Origin: JAGVSR01 sp963708775 | GTDB lineage: Bacteria > Pseudomonadota > Alphaproteobacteria > Rhizobiales > Hyphomicrobiaceae | DNA length: 64,000 nt | Assembly (NCBI GenBank): GCA_963708775.1 | Contig: CAVPTI010000022.1 | Coordinates: 1 to 64,000 of the forward strand | Reading direction: 5' to 3' | In this document: positions 43,461 through 52,447 of the stretch, in pieces | How positions within the stretch are numbered: the stretch's first letter is position 1 | Layout: the number at the start of each line of letters is the position of its first letter | Notes under the pieces: generated by a model | Database searches by the model: none | What the model was told of the DNA's origin: nothing | The model's input: the letters and a program-made list of their open reading frames with translations, nothing else | Made by a program: the position numbers and the translations under genes

Positions 43461-43940
43461 ATGCGCATCGAAATTCTGGCGATCGGCCGTCTTAAGGACG
43501 AAGCCGAAGCGGCCATCATTGCGCGCTACCAGAAGCGCTTCGATCAGACCGGCCGCCCATGCGGGCTGGGCCCGTTGACCATTACGGACTTCGCGGAAAG
43601 CCGCGCCGCCGTCTCCGCAGAACGAAAGGCTGAAGAGGCATCTCGCCTTCTGAAAGCGGCAGCGACCGCGTCCCTGGTTGTACTCGAGGTGACCGGCAGG
43701 CCGCTCACCAGCGAAGCCTTCGCGGCCCATTTGCGCTCGCTTGCTGATGCCGGCACCAAGGCATGTGCGTTTCTGATTGGTGGTCCCGATGGTCACGGAC
43801 CCCTGGTCCTCTCCGCCCCCGCCCTTAAACTGTCCCTCGGTGCGCTCACGCTGCCCCATGGTTTGGCGAGGGTTGTGCTCACTGAGCAGCTCTATCGCGC
43901 GGCTACAATTCTGACTGGACACCCTTATCACCGCCCCTGA
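43461..43940 (+). CDS. rlmH: 23S rRNA (pseudouridine-1915-N3) methyltransferase RlmH
   Basis: 159 residues of the SPOUT methyltransferase: MRIEILAIGRLKDEAEAAII at the start, SLVVLEVTGRPLTSEAFAAH, KACAFLIGGPDGHGPLVLSA with the SAM-binding knot loop GGPDG, and LSLGALTLPHGLARVVLTEQ, LYRAATILTGHPYHRP at the C-terminus. It methylates pseudouridine 1915 in helix 69. Complete and in the conserved nadD-rsfS-rlmH run. Confidence 0.96.
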   Translation: MRIEILAIGRLKDEAEAAIIARYQKRFDQTGRPCGLGPLTITDFAESRAAVSAERKAEEASRLLKAAATASLVVLEVTGRPLTSEAFAAHLRSLADAGTKACAFLIGGPDGHGPLVLSAPALKLSLGALTLPHGLARVVLTEQLYRAATILTGHPYHRP

Positions 43941-44123
43941 GCGCCGTTTGTCGCTTGGCGCGGCCGCGCTGTCCGGCTATTGCCTTTTCCCAACGGGCGA
44001 ACGCCCGGAAAGCGGAGCCTGAGACGAAACGGGGGAGCCGGGGGGTTCCGACTGAGCCCGGGCGTCAGTGGGAACAAGCGCTCACAAGTCGGTCAATCGT
44101 TGCGTCAGTTGAGGAGAACGTCC

Positions 44124-45420
44124 ATGTCGACCAGTGTCATCGAGATCCTGAAGGGTCTTGTAACGCCCAGCCTGCTCAATACCGTGGCACCTGTCATTGG
44201 TTTGAATGGAGATCTGGCGGGCCGAGGCCTCAACGACATGATCGGACAGTACCTGGGCGCACTCGTCCAGCAATCCGGTGACCGCGATGCCATGGCCAAC
44301 ATCGCTGATATGGCCAACGCCGTTGCTCGCGACAGCTCCGGCATCACGGATATTAAGGGCCTGCTCGCCGGTGGAATTCCGAATTCTATGGCCATGCTCT
44401 CCGGCAACCGCCTGATGGGTTCACTGTTTGGCGTCTGGCAGGCATCGATCGTTCACAAAGTGGCCGCAGCGATCGGCATCAAACCCGAAGCCTCGTCCTC
44501 GCTGTTCAACCTCGCCGCCCCGCTCGTTCTGTCGGCGATTTCCAAGCGCCTCGGCGGCGGCGCATTGACGGGCGCCGCGCTCGCAGGCCTCATCGGCCAG
44601 GAACGCGGTGCGCTGCTAGGTGGTCTCGGCTCGGCAGTGGCCGGCCTTGCCTCTGCCGCAAAGACCGCAGCTCCAGCCATCGCTGCCGCAGCTCCGGTCG
44701 CAGCCGCTTCCGTCGCACGTGCGGCAGCGCCAGCAGCGGCTCCGGCACCTGCACCCTACGCAGGTCGCGACAATGGCCTCTTCACATCGTTCCTATGGCT
44801 GCTGCTGCCCCTCGCCTTCATCGGCTGGCTGGGATGGCAAAAGATGAATGAACCACCAGCCGAACCGCCGGCCGCAACGGCGGCGGCAGAGTCGGCAGCC
44901 GGCCCCTGCCGCGGCACCGGAGCCTGCGGCCGCACCGGCACCCGCCGCCGCACCAGCGGCGCCGAGCATGGCGCGTGTCGCGCTCGCCGGCGGAACCGAG
45001 ATCGAAGGGGCTGCCGACGGCGTTGAAATCAAGATCGTCAACTTCATCAACGATCCGAACGCGACGATCGACAAAGCCACGTGGTTCAACTTCGATCGCC
45101 TGACGTTCGAGACCGGTTCGACAACGTTGACATCTGACTCGAAAGCTCAGATCGACAACATCGTCGCCATCCTCAACGCCTATCCGGCGGTTAAAATGAA
45201 GATCGGCGGCTACACCGACAACACGGGCGATCCGCAGAACAACCTGGACCTTTCAGGCAAGCGGGCCACAAAGGTGATGGAGGCGATCGTCGCTGCCGGG
45301 ATTGCCGCTGACCGCGTCGAAGCGGAAGGCTACGGCGACCAGTTCCCCGTTGCCGACAACGAAACAGACGAGGGCCGTGCCCAGAATCGCCGCACGGCAG
45401 TCAGCATTCGCGCCAAGTGA
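44124..45420 (+). pseudogene. YidB/DUF937-OmpA fusion protein, one frameshift
   Basis: From the ATG at 44124 (GAGGAG site) about 257 residues form a YidB/DUF937-like helical domain (GLVTPSLLNTVAPVIGLNGD, SSSLFNLAAPLVLSAISKRL, GALTGAALAGLIGQERGALL), an Ala/Pro linker and a membrane helix (SFLWLLLPLAFIGWLGWQK). Near 44895, in a CCGGCCCCTGCC run, the frame shifts by one; the other frame continues with an Ala-Pro linker, ATWFNFDRLTFETGSTTLTS and the OmpA peptidoglycan-binding loop VKMKIGGYTDNTGDPQNNLD, LSGKRATKVMEAIVAAGIAA, RVEAEGYGDQFPVADN. Together about 430 residues: an inner-membrane-anchored protein with a periplasmic OmpA domain. One base from intact. Confidence 0.82.
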
Positions 45421-45447
45421 GTCGCGACCGATCAGACGACATTTACG

Positions 45448-45476
45448 AGAGCGGGGCCGAAAGCCCCGCTCTTTTC
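45448..45476. terminator. Bidirectional intrinsic terminator
   Basis: AGAGCGGGGC (45448-45457) pairs with GCCCCGCTCT (45463-45472) around CGAAA, followed by TTTTCAC. It serves the OmpA gene on the plus strand and overlaps the stop of the short-chain dehydrogenase gene on the minus strand. Confidence 0.88.
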
Positions 45477-46302
45477 ACATCTTCTGCACGAACCAGTCGA
45501 TCGTGCTCTGTGGAGCAACGCGTTTCAGCACGGCGGCGAAGTAGGTCGGCTTCGTGACGTAGTAGCGCTTCTTGGGGCGCGGGCTTTCCACCGCGTGCAC
45601 CAGTTTCTCAGCCACCGCCTCGGGCTCGAGTTTGAAGACTTCATTCCGGCCGAGCTTCATGCGCTCCACGCGCGCTTCATAAGCGGCGCGATGAACCGAC
45701 CCATCGATGTCGATCGTCTTGAGGAAGTTCGAGAGAGCATTCTCGACAAAGCGTGTGCGGATCGGCCCCGGCTCGATCAATGAGATATGGACCCCGCTAC
45801 CTGCGAGCTCTATTCGCATGCTGTCGGTCAATCCCTCCATGGCGAATTTCGATGCGCAGTAGGCGCCGCGCCAAGGCGCTGCCACCAGTCCCAGCACCGA
45901 TGAACACTGAACGATGCGCCCATGACCTTGTTGCCGCATTCCCGGAAGCAGCCGCCGGATGAGGTCATGCTGTGCAAACAGATTGACCTCGAACTGACGC
46001 CGCAACAGGTCGACGCTGACATCCTCGACCGCGCCGGCCTGTCCATAGGCAGCATTGTTGAACAGCGCATCGATTTGCCCGCCCGCGAGCGAGAGGGCTC
46101 TGTCCGCGCATGCCGCAACCGAATTCTGATCGGCCAATTCCAACTGCACGGCGTCGACCTTCAGATCGGCCCGCAGCATTGCCAGATCAGTCTCTTTTCG
46201 CGCGGTGGCGATCACGTGCCAACCCCGTGCGCTCATCACCCGCGCCGAGGCGAGCCCGATACCCGACGAGCAGCCAGTGATGAGGATGGTCCGCGCGGCC
46301 AT
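45475..46302 (-). CDS. Short-chain dehydrogenase/reductase
   Basis: 275 residues, classical SDR: ILITGCSSGIGLASARVMSA (nucleotide loop TGxxxGIG), DALFNNAAYGQAGAVEDVSV (NNAA motif), IVQCSSVLGLVAAPW with the catalytic Ser, and GAYCASKFAMEGLTDSMRIE with Tyr-x3-Lys; PGPIRTRFVENAL follows. The C-terminal KKRYYVTKPTYFAAVLKRVA is typical of the retinol-dehydrogenase-like subgroup. Substrate unknown. Intact; 33 bases downstream of the cobalamin-binding-protein gene and possibly co-transcribed. Confidence 0.88.
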   Translation of the reverse strand: MAARTILITGCSSGIGLASARVMSARGWHVIATARKETDLAMLRADLKVDAVQLELADQNSVAACADRALSLAGGQIDALFNNAAYGQAGAVEDVSVDLLRRQFEVNLFAQHDLIRRLLPGMRQQGHGRIVQCSSVLGLVAAPWRGAYCASKFAMEGLTDSMRIELAGSGVHISLIEPGPIRTRFVENALSNFLKTIDIDGSVHRAAYEARVERMKLGRNEVFKLEPEAVAEKLVHAVESPRPKKRYYVTKPTYFAAVLKRVAPQSTIDWFVQKM

Positions 46303-46335
46303 TCTATTCTCCTGCCTTCGGCCGAATAGTCCAAC

Positions 46336-47277
46336 TCACGTCGGCCAAACGACATAGGCCTCACCCAGATGTCCGTACGTGGACACATCGGGATGCATGA
46401 TTTCCGCGAGGATTTCCGTGCTCTCGACAATGCGCGGCCCCGGCCGGTTGAAAAACGCATTCCCATCGGCGACGAAAACCCGTCCCTCCCGCACCGCCCG
46501 CAAGGTCTTGAAAATGGGGTGGGACCGCAGACCCTCCAGCTCTGGCAGCGATGTGGCGATCTCATATCCGCACGGCGCAACGAGCAGAATGTCGGGGTCC
46601 GCCGCAGCCATGTCGTCCCAACTCACCCAGGGCGAGTTCTGACCGCTCACGCCGAACGGGGCGATCCCGCCCGCGATCGAGATGATCTCCGGCATCCAGT
46701 GCCCGCCTGACATGGGCGGCTCGATCCACTCGACAAACCCCAGCTTAGGCCGCGACCGCCCTTCAACGGCCGCTGCAATTTCAGCCATTCGGCTCTGCAT
46801 GGACGCAATGAGATCCCGGCCTGCTTGAGCCCTTCCGATCGCGTCGGCCACCGTTTGAATATCGGCATAGACATCAGAAAGTGTATGCGGTCGCAATGAA
46901 ACGACCCGCGCGGCACTGCCGGTCCATGTACACAGCGCCCGCTCCACGTCGGCGAGCGACACCGCGCACACCTCGCACTGGTCCTGTGTCAGGATGACAT
47001 CCGGCTCGAGCGTGCGCATGCGCTCCGCATCGACCTCGTACACCGCAAGTCCCTGCTCAAGGAGCCCCTTCACCGAACGGTCGATCTCCGAACTGGTGGC
47101 CCCATGCACCTTGAACTTGGCCCGGGTCAGTTGCGGCAGATCGAGAACGGGCTGCGGATAATCGCACTCGTGCGAACGGGCCACTTGCATGTCGCCTGCC
47201 CCGAGCCCGTGGAGGATTTCGGTAGCGCTAGCAATCAGGGAGATAACGCGCGGCTGTGTTTGAGATTCGCTGCTCAT
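46336..47277 (-). CDS. Cobalamin-binding (BtuF-like) periplasmic-binding-fold protein
   Basis: 313 residues of the PBP type III fold: VISLIASATEILHGLGAGDM, VARSHECDYPQPVLDLPQL, EPDVILTQDQCEVCAVSLAD, VVSLRPHTLSDVYADIQTVA, WIEPPMSGGHWMPEIISIAG and VSWDDMAAADPDILLVAPCG. The S-H-E-C-D-Y-P and Q-x-C-E-V-C-A motifs are those of the cytosolic cobalamin-binding protein subgroup lacking a signal peptide. No signal is visible here either. It may aid B12 handling for B12-dependent enzymes such as Ecm encoded 7 kb away. Intact. Confidence 0.82.
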   Translation of the reverse strand: MSSESQTQPRVISLIASATEILHGLGAGDMQVARSHECDYPQPVLDLPQLTRAKFKVHGATSSEIDRSVKGLLEQGLAVYEVDAERMRTLEPDVILTQDQCEVCAVSLADVERALCTWTGSAARVVSLRPHTLSDVYADIQTVADAIGRAQAGRDLIASMQSRMAEIAAAVEGRSRPKLGFVEWIEPPMSGGHWMPEIISIAGGIAPFGVSGQNSPWVSWDDMAAADPDILLVAPCGYEIATSLPELEGLRSHPIFKTLRAVREGRVFVADGNAFFNRPGPRIVESTEILAEIMHPDVSTYGHLGEAYVVWPT

Positions 47278-47327
47278 GCCAGCGTCATGGCATCAGCCGC
47301 GGGCGAGCACAAGACGCCTCGCCTCGT

Positions 47328-48140
47328 TCACTGCAGCCGGTCGGCCATGACGGCGATCGTCCGGGCATAAACATCGGCCTTGTTCCAGTCTTTGATCACA
47401 CCATAGTTCGCCGATCCCGGTTGCCACGAGCCACCCGGTTGCCATCCGTGACCTTTCAAAAAGTTTGCCGTCGATGCCAGGATATCGGGCACCGAATGCA
47501 CGAGATCGCGGCGCCCATCGCCGTCGAAATCGACCGCGTATTTGTCATACGATCCGGGAAGAAACTGCACCTGCCCGATCTCGCCGGCCCATCCCCCGCG
47601 CATCTCTCCCGGGCTCATGTCGCCCTTCTGCACGATGCGAAGCGCAGCCATCAGGTGACCGGTGAAGAATTCAGATCGCCGGCAATCATAAGCCAGTGTC
47701 GCGATCGAACGGATGATCGAATACTTGCCCGCTCCGTCGCGTCCGAAATTCGTCTCCAACCCCCAAATAGAAACCAGGATTTCCTTCGGCACGCCGTATC
47801 GCTTCTCGATGCGCGCCAGCACCCCCGCATGCGCCTTCATCTTCGCGCGTGCGCTGCCGATGAGGCTCGACCCGACGCGGCGCGCGTAAAACTCATCGAA
47901 GCTGAGTTTGAAGGATTTCTGCGATCGGTCACGGCGGATCACATTGCGGTCGTAAGTCACATCCGACAAAGCGCGAGAGAGCGTCGCCTGCGAGATGCCG
48001 GCTGAGCGTGCGCGATCCTCAAAGCCGGTCAGCCACGGCGAAAAGCCGTTGCCGTCATTCCCGCAAGACTTCGCGACAGCTGACGATGTTCCAATGGTCG
48101 CAATTGCGAGGCAAGCCGCAACAGTCGTAATGGCCCGCAT
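47328..48140 (-). CDS. Secreted lytic murein transglycosylase (MltB type), short form
   Basis: 270 residues from the ATG at 48140 with a signal peptide (MRAITTVAACLAIATIGTSS). The SLT_2 domain has FSPWLTGFEDRARSAGISQA, DRSQKSFKLSFDEFYARRVG, VSIWGLETNFGRDGAGKYSI with the catalytic Glu (GLETNFG), TLAYDCRRSEFFTGHLMAAL and GGWAGEIGQVQFLPGSYDKY. It is a shorter paralogue of the enzyme at 38626, lacking the C-terminal peptidoglycan-binding domain. An upstream start at 48191 is possible, but the signal peptide favours 48140. Confidence 0.9.
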   Translation of the reverse strand: MRAITTVAACLAIATIGTSSAVAKSCGNDGNGFSPWLTGFEDRARSAGISQATLSRALSDVTYDRNVIRRDRSQKSFKLSFDEFYARRVGSSLIGSARAKMKAHAGVLARIEKRYGVPKEILVSIWGLETNFGRDGAGKYSIIRSIATLAYDCRRSEFFTGHLMAALRIVQKGDMSPGEMRGGWAGEIGQVQFLPGSYDKYAVDFDGDGRRDLVHSVPDILASTANFLKGHGWQPGGSWQPGSANYGVIKDWNKADVYARTIAVMADRLQ

Positions 48141-48242
48141 TTGCCGTCTCCTGAAAGAATTCACACTCGTATTGAGCGTTTCTCGCCCCAAACTATGGCG
48201 ACTTCCCGAGATGCAATGCAGCTATAGGGTCGCAGATATACG

Positions 48243-48270
48243 AAAAGGCGGCGGCCTTTCAGCCACCGCC
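48243..48270 (-). terminator. Terminator of the Arg/Tyr-rich secreted protein gene
   Basis: On the minus strand GGCGGTGGC (48270-48262) pairs with GCCGCCGCC (48255-48247), followed by TTTTCG. It lies 36 bases after the stop at 48306. Confidence 0.75.
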
Positions 48271-48305
48271 AGTTCACTCAATGTACGCAAATGCACTTAA
48301 GCCTG

Positions 48306-48614
48306 TTAGCGGTTGCAGAACCAGACCGGGCCTACTGCCACACAACCGCGCGAGCGGTAGTTGTAAGGACGGGAGTTATACCGGTTCCAGCTGCGATAAC
48401 GATAGTACCGGCGGTCGCTACGCCAATCCCGGCGGGCATTGCGGCGATCCCAACGATCATCGCGGCGTTCGTAACGGTCGCGAACCTGCTCAACGGCCGA
48501 GGGTGCAGCCTTGCTGGTGACTGATGCGGCCGACGATAGGGGCGCTGCGTTGGCCTGCGTGCCCATCAAACCGGCGAACGCCAGAGCGGCCAAAGCTATT
48601 GCTGATTTTTTCAC
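48306..48614 (-). CDS. Secreted Arg/Tyr-rich small protein
   Basis: 102 residues. A GTG at 48614 has an AAGGAG site six bases upstream; an ATG at 48632 is also in frame but less well placed. Signal peptide VKKSAIALAALAFAGLMGTQ (mature after ANA). The mature half is a string of Arg, Asp, Tyr and Trp (ERRDDRWDRRNARRDWRSDR, RYYRYRSWNRYNSRPYNYRS) closing with a two-Cys end (RGCVAVGPVWFCNR). This kind of protein is common in Hyphomicrobiales genomes and has no known function. A clear terminator follows. Confidence 0.65.
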   Translation of the reverse strand: MKKSAIALAALAFAGLMGTQANAAPLSSAASVTSKAAPSAVEQVRDRYERRDDRWDRRNARRDWRSDRRYYRYRSWNRYNSRPYNYRSRGCVAVGPVWFCNR

Positions 48615-48806
48615 GTGTCTCTCCTTGCTCATGTTCTTCTTACTCTCGACAGCAGTCCCCGGCGTGACCCTGAGGTGTGCAGCTCTCGAATGAACCAGAC
48701 ACATGAGAAACAACGTGCAGCCGCACCAGTTCCGTCGCGCAAAGTGCATTAAAATTCCACAAGAGCGGGAACTTAGCCGGTGCTGGAGAAAACCAATCTG
48801 CAGGCG

Positions 48807-49209
48807 CTATTTCGCCGAAAGCAGTTCAATGAATACGTCACCGTCGTGCATCAGCATCTTGAGCGTGTCGCCGTCTACGACGTAGCTTTCAACGGTTTCC
48901 AGTGACGCGAGATAAGCACGTTCAATACTCATCGCGCCCAAGCAGTATAGGCGCTTGCTCTGCGGCGCACCGATGTCGATCGCCGGTGGAGCGGGATAAT
49001 CGACCGGAGCCCAGAATTCGTTACAGCCTGTGCTTCCGGTCACGCGATCCGCCGCAAAGGTCAACGTCAATCCGGCGGGAACCGCGACGCCCTGCACCTT
49101 TGCCACCTTCCAGCTGGTGCCTTCGAGCGGATGCACCTGAGCAGTTGCGGCGCCGCTGATGATCAGCGGCGCCGCTAGAAGCAGGACAAGAAGATAGCTG
49201 CGGGTTCAC
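48807..49209 (-). pseudogene. META-domain secreted protein with broken signal peptide
   Basis: The frame ending at 48807 holds a META (HslJ-like) domain: HPLEGTSWKVAKVQGVAVPA, GLTLTFAADRVTGSTGCNEF with the G-C-N motif, MSIERAYLASLETVESYVVD and GDTLKMLMHDGDVFIELLSA. Upstream in the same frame is a clear signal peptide (RSYLLVLLLAAPLIISGAAT) but no start codon before an in-frame TGA. The only start, GTG at 49209, is one frame away and reads VNPQ, so one indel near 49200 breaks the gene. META proteins are periplasmic or outer-membrane associated and of unclear role. It lies two bases behind the mcd stop. Confidence 0.68.
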
Positions 49210-49211
49210 GT

Positions 49212-50891
49212 TCAGTTGGCGCCTTCGAGCAGACGACGCGCGATCACCTGCGCCTGGATTTCAGCGGCACCCTCGAAAATGTTGAGGATGCGCGCATCGC
49301 AAAGAACGCGCGACACAGGGTACTCGAGCGCAAAGCCATTGCCGCCGTGGATCTGCAGTGCGTTGTCCGCGTTCGCCCAGGCAACGCGCGCACCAAGCAG
49401 CTTCGCCATGCCGGCCTCGAGATCGCAACGCCGGCCCTGATCTTTCTCACGCGCCGCAAAGTATGTCAGCTGGCGCGCAATCTGCGTTTCCACCGCCATC
49501 ATCACGACTTTGTTTGAAACGCGCGGGAACTTGTAAATCGGGCTGCCGAATTGCACGCGGTCGAGCGCATACTTCAGCGCCAGATCCATCGCGCACTGCG
49601 CCACGCCCACGGCACGCGCGGCAGTTTGAATGCGCGCGCCTTCAAAGGTCGCCATCAGCTGCTTGAAGCCCTGCCCCTCGACACCGCCAAGCAGGCTCTC
49701 GGCCGGCACCTCAAATGCGTCGAAGGAGATGTCGTATTCCTTCATGCCGCGATAGCCGAGCACTTCGATTTCGCCGCCAGTCATGCCCTTCGCGGGGAAG
49801 GGGTTCTCGTCTGTCCCGCGCGGCTTCTCGGCCAGAAACATCGAAAGGCCCTTGTAGCCCTTCTCGTTCGGGTTCGTGCGCGCCAGCACCGTCATCACGT
49901 CGGCGCGAACCGGATGCGTAATCCAAGTCTTCTGGCCGGTGATCTTCCAGGTGTCGCCTTCCTTCACGGCGCGCGTCTTGAGCGACGCCAGATCCGATCC
50001 AGTATTCGGCTCGGTGAACACTGCCGTTGGCAGGATGTCACCGGCGGCGATGGCCGGCAGATACTTCGCCTTCTGTTCAGGCGTGCCGTTGTGGAGGATC
50101 AGTTCACCGGCAATTTCGGCACGCGTGCCAAGCGAGCCAACGCCGATGTAGCCACGTGACAGCTCTTCCGAGACGACGCACATGGCGAGCTTGCCGAGAC
50201 CCATCCCGCCGTATTCCTCCGGCAGCGAGATCGAGAAGACGCCGAGGTCCGCAAGGCTCTTGTAGGTTTCGAGCGGGATGTATTCGTTTTTGAGGTGCCA
50301 CTCGTGGGCGTGCGGCACGACTTCCGCATCCGAAAACGTCTTCATCTGCTCGGCGATTTCGGCATGCGTCTCGTCGAGCCCGCTCGCCCCGTACGTGGTG
50401 GCGCCCTGCGCGGCCTCGATCAAGTCGGCGAGTCGCTGCTTTACATATTCGGAGGTACCCTCTGCGACCACATCCGCGACGGCATCTTCGTACTTGCGAA
50501 TATCGGCGCGAGGAATGCCGAGCGCATCAGGGCGGATGATCTCCACCTGGCTCATCGGAATACCGCCCGAGATCTGCGCGGCGTATTCACCGAATGCAGC
50601 CAGAAGGATCAACTGCTCGATTTCACCGAACTTGCCTTCCGCCTGGAGATTGGATGCCCACACATTCATTTGCCGCAGCGATTCGACCGTTGTGGCAAAC
50701 CAGGCGAGGCCGTGCGCGGCATGCTGAGCGGCGTCGATGCCGCCCGCATCCTGGATGCGCTGGCGCACGCCGGTCTTGGCGAGGGCGAGAACACGGTCAG
50801 CCGCGCTTACAACTTCGGCCGTCCGCTCGATCAGTCGTTTCGGATCGGCGGTCAGGCTGTCGGTCTTGGGCTTCAACTGAGCGATGGTCAT
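49212..50891 (-). CDS. mcd: (2S)-Methylsuccinyl-CoA dehydrogenase
   Basis: 559 residues, longer than ordinary acyl-CoA dehydrogenases because of an N-terminal helical extension of about 150 residues (RIQDAGGIDAAQHAAHGLAW) that is typical of Mcd. The FAD domain reads LADLGVFSISLPEEYGGMGL, LPTAVFTEPNTGSDLASLKT, ITGQKTWITHPVRADVM, and the C-terminal QIHGGNGFALEYPVSRVLCD, ARILNIFEGAAEIQAQVIAR. It oxidises methylsuccinyl-CoA to mesaconyl-CoA in the ethylmalonyl-CoA pathway for acetyl-CoA assimilation. ccr lies 1.6 kb downstream of its 5' end and ecm about 3.6 kb further. Complete and intact. Confidence 0.9.
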   Translation of the reverse strand: MTIAQLKPKTDSLTADPKRLIERTAEVVSAADRVLALAKTGVRQRIQDAGGIDAAQHAAHGLAWFATTVESLRQMNVWASNLQAEGKFGEIEQLILLAAFGEYAAQISGGIPMSQVEIIRPDALGIPRADIRKYEDAVADVVAEGTSEYVKQRLADLIEAAQGATTYGASGLDETHAEIAEQMKTFSDAEVVPHAHEWHLKNEYIPLETYKSLADLGVFSISLPEEYGGMGLGKLAMCVVSEELSRGYIGVGSLGTRAEIAGELILHNGTPEQKAKYLPAIAAGDILPTAVFTEPNTGSDLASLKTRAVKEGDTWKITGQKTWITHPVRADVMTVLARTNPNEKGYKGLSMFLAEKPRGTDENPFPAKGMTGGEIEVLGYRGMKEYDISFDAFEVPAESLLGGVEGQGFKQLMATFEGARIQTAARAVGVAQCAMDLALKYALDRVQFGSPIYKFPRVSNKVVMMAVETQIARQLTYFAAREKDQGRRCDLEAGMAKLLGARVAWANADNALQIHGGNGFALEYPVSRVLCDARILNIFEGAAEIQAQVIARRLLEGAN

Positions 50892-51474
50892 GTCGTCGTC
50901 CTCCAGAAATCATTCGGCACCAAGCCAGTGGCGGCATCCACGGCAGCGGCCATTTCGAGCGTCACATTTATCTGTACTGCCGGGACTGGCAATCGCAAGC
51001 TTGCGCGACACGCGAGCGCGGATCGCAATTGCCCTAGCGGAGCGCCGAAGCGAAACAAACCAACGGCTTGGAGTTTCCCTCACCCCGTAAGATTAGCTTC
51101 ACCCCGCTTCGGCTGGCTGCGCGTTGGTCGGCAGCCATCGACATACATCCGAAGGCTTACGTTTGAGCCCTGTCGGCGGATCGGCGCGCCGTCCCGTTCG
51201 GTCGCGGGGGCTCATCCCGACCTCGCGCCAAGGCAGTCTGGAGGCAAGAAAGCGTCACGGTTAATGCTGATGGTCCCGCCTGAAGGCAGCGAAAACTGAA
51301 CGCCGCCATGGATCGGTTAGATTTTTCCCGCGCGCGGTTCGCCGCATCCAGAATGTTGAACATCCGTGCAAGATGCCCGCACTTTAGCCGGAGGCGTTGC
51401 CGATCCGCCCTCGACCGGGCACGGCCTCAGGGCTAGCCTCCTGGCCTCTTCCGCAAAGATCGCTCGACAGCAGC
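50892..51474. other. Gene-free gap between mcd and the YihY gene
   Basis: No convincing gene on either strand. GCCGAAGCG (51044-51052) and CGCTTCGGC (51105-51113) form a nine-base inverted repeat 52 bases apart. The gap should hold the mcd promoter on the minus strand and the YihY promoter on the plus strand; neither could be pinpointed. Confidence 0.4.
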
Positions 51475-52347
51475 ATGAATCGCTACCGCACACTCCTCGG
51501 CGCCATTTACCGGCTGTATGAGCATTCCGGCTTCTCACTCGCCGGTGCTGTCGCGTTTTCTTTCGTGGTTTCGCTGTTCCCCTTCTGCATTTTTGTCGGT
51601 GCCCTGTCGGGCATCTTCGGCGGACGCGAACTTGCCACCCGTGCCGTGGCGCAACTTTTCGACATTCTGCCCGAGGCGGTCGCATCCGCCCTCGCCCCGC
51701 AGGTGGAATCGATCATGGGCTCGAGCCGCATCGATTTGCTGACTGTTTCTGGATTTCTGGCCCTGTTCTTCGCCACGAGCGCCATTGAGACAATGCGTGC
51801 CGCCCTGAACGGCGCCTATCGGGTGCGGGAGACGCGGCCATATCCGGTCTGCCTCCTGATCAGCATGTGCTTCGTGTTCGTCAGCGCCGTCTCGATGTTG
51901 GTGCTCACATGGGCGGTCGTGTTCGGCCCCGCCATCGCCGCCAAACTCGCCGAATTTGAACCCGCTTGGGCAAAGCAGATCCTAGAATCCACTTGGGTCG
52001 ATACGATCCAGCGCTACGCCCTGGCGATTGCCGTCATCACATCCCTTTTGCTGGCTTTCCACCTCTGGCTGGCCGCCGGAAGTCGCCGCCTCGCCGACGT
52101 GTGGCCAGGTGTGCTCGTCTCAGTGGTGCTCTGGATCCTGGTCGCTTCACTCTACTCTTATTATCTCGATCTCAGCGACTACACGCGCTTCTACGCGGGC
52201 CTCTCGCAACTCATGATCGCGCTGATTTTCTTCCAGTTCACAGCCATGATCATTATCCTTGGCGCCGAGGTCAATCGCGGCATCATGGAACTGAAGAAGC
52301 TCGGAAACGGCCACCAGATCGAGAACGGTGCGCCCGCCGGCGTCTGA
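51475..52347 (+). CDS. YihY/BrkB-family membrane protein
   Basis: 290 residues with six hydrophobic segments. Signature stretches are FSLAGAVAFSFVVSLFPFCI (A-F-x-x-x-x-S-L-F-P), DLLTVSGFLALFFATSAIET, ALNGAYRVRETRPYPV and RLADVWPGVLVSVVLWILVA, with YYLDLSDYTRFYAGLSQLMI in the fifth. The YihY/virulence factor BrkB family is of unclear function. ATG at 51475 chosen because the frame upstream is not membrane-like. The gene runs to a shared terminator with ccr. Confidence 0.85.
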   Translation: MNRYRTLLGAIYRLYEHSGFSLAGAVAFSFVVSLFPFCIFVGALSGIFGGRELATRAVAQLFDILPEAVASALAPQVESIMGSSRIDLLTVSGFLALFFATSAIETMRAALNGAYRVRETRPYPVCLLISMCFVFVSAVSMLVLTWAVVFGPAIAAKLAEFEPAWAKQILESTWVDTIQRYALAIAVITSLLLAFHLWLAAGSRRLADVWPGVLVSVVLWILVASLYSYYLDLSDYTRFYAGLSQLMIALIFFQFTAMIIILGAEVNRGIMELKKLGNGHQIENGAPAGV

Positions 52348-52353
52348 GTGAGC

Positions 52354-52392
52354 CCAGACCTTCTCCAACGAACCAGACCTTCTCCCAACGAA
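52354..52392. repeat. Short tandem direct repeat
   Basis: CCAGACCTTCTCC(C)AACGAA occurs twice in a row (52354-52372 and 52373-52392), between the YihY stop and the terminator hairpin. Probably a local duplication; no function apparent. Confidence 0.6.
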
Positions 52393-52393
52393 A

Positions 52394-52424
52394 AAGAGCG
52401 GTCCCGATCAGGACCGCTCTCTTG
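52394..52424. terminator. Bidirectional terminator between YihY gene and ccr
   Basis: AAGAGCGGTCC pairs with GGACCGCTCT around CGATCA. On the minus strand the stem is followed by TTTTTCG, giving a good terminator for ccr. Confidence 0.85.
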
Positions 52425-52447
52425 AAGTGTGCTGGTGGTCGAGGGGA

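Noticed and set aside
44895..44905. Programmed ribosomal frameshift in the YidB-OmpA gene
   Set aside because: There is no slippery heptamer or downstream pseudoknot, and similar indels occur in many unrelated genes in the window.
44848..45420. A stand-alone OmpA gene starting at 44848
   Set aside because: The upstream frame runs smoothly into it, the linker is Ala/Pro-rich in both frames and no ribosome site or signal peptide precedes 44848, so a frameshift in one gene is simpler.
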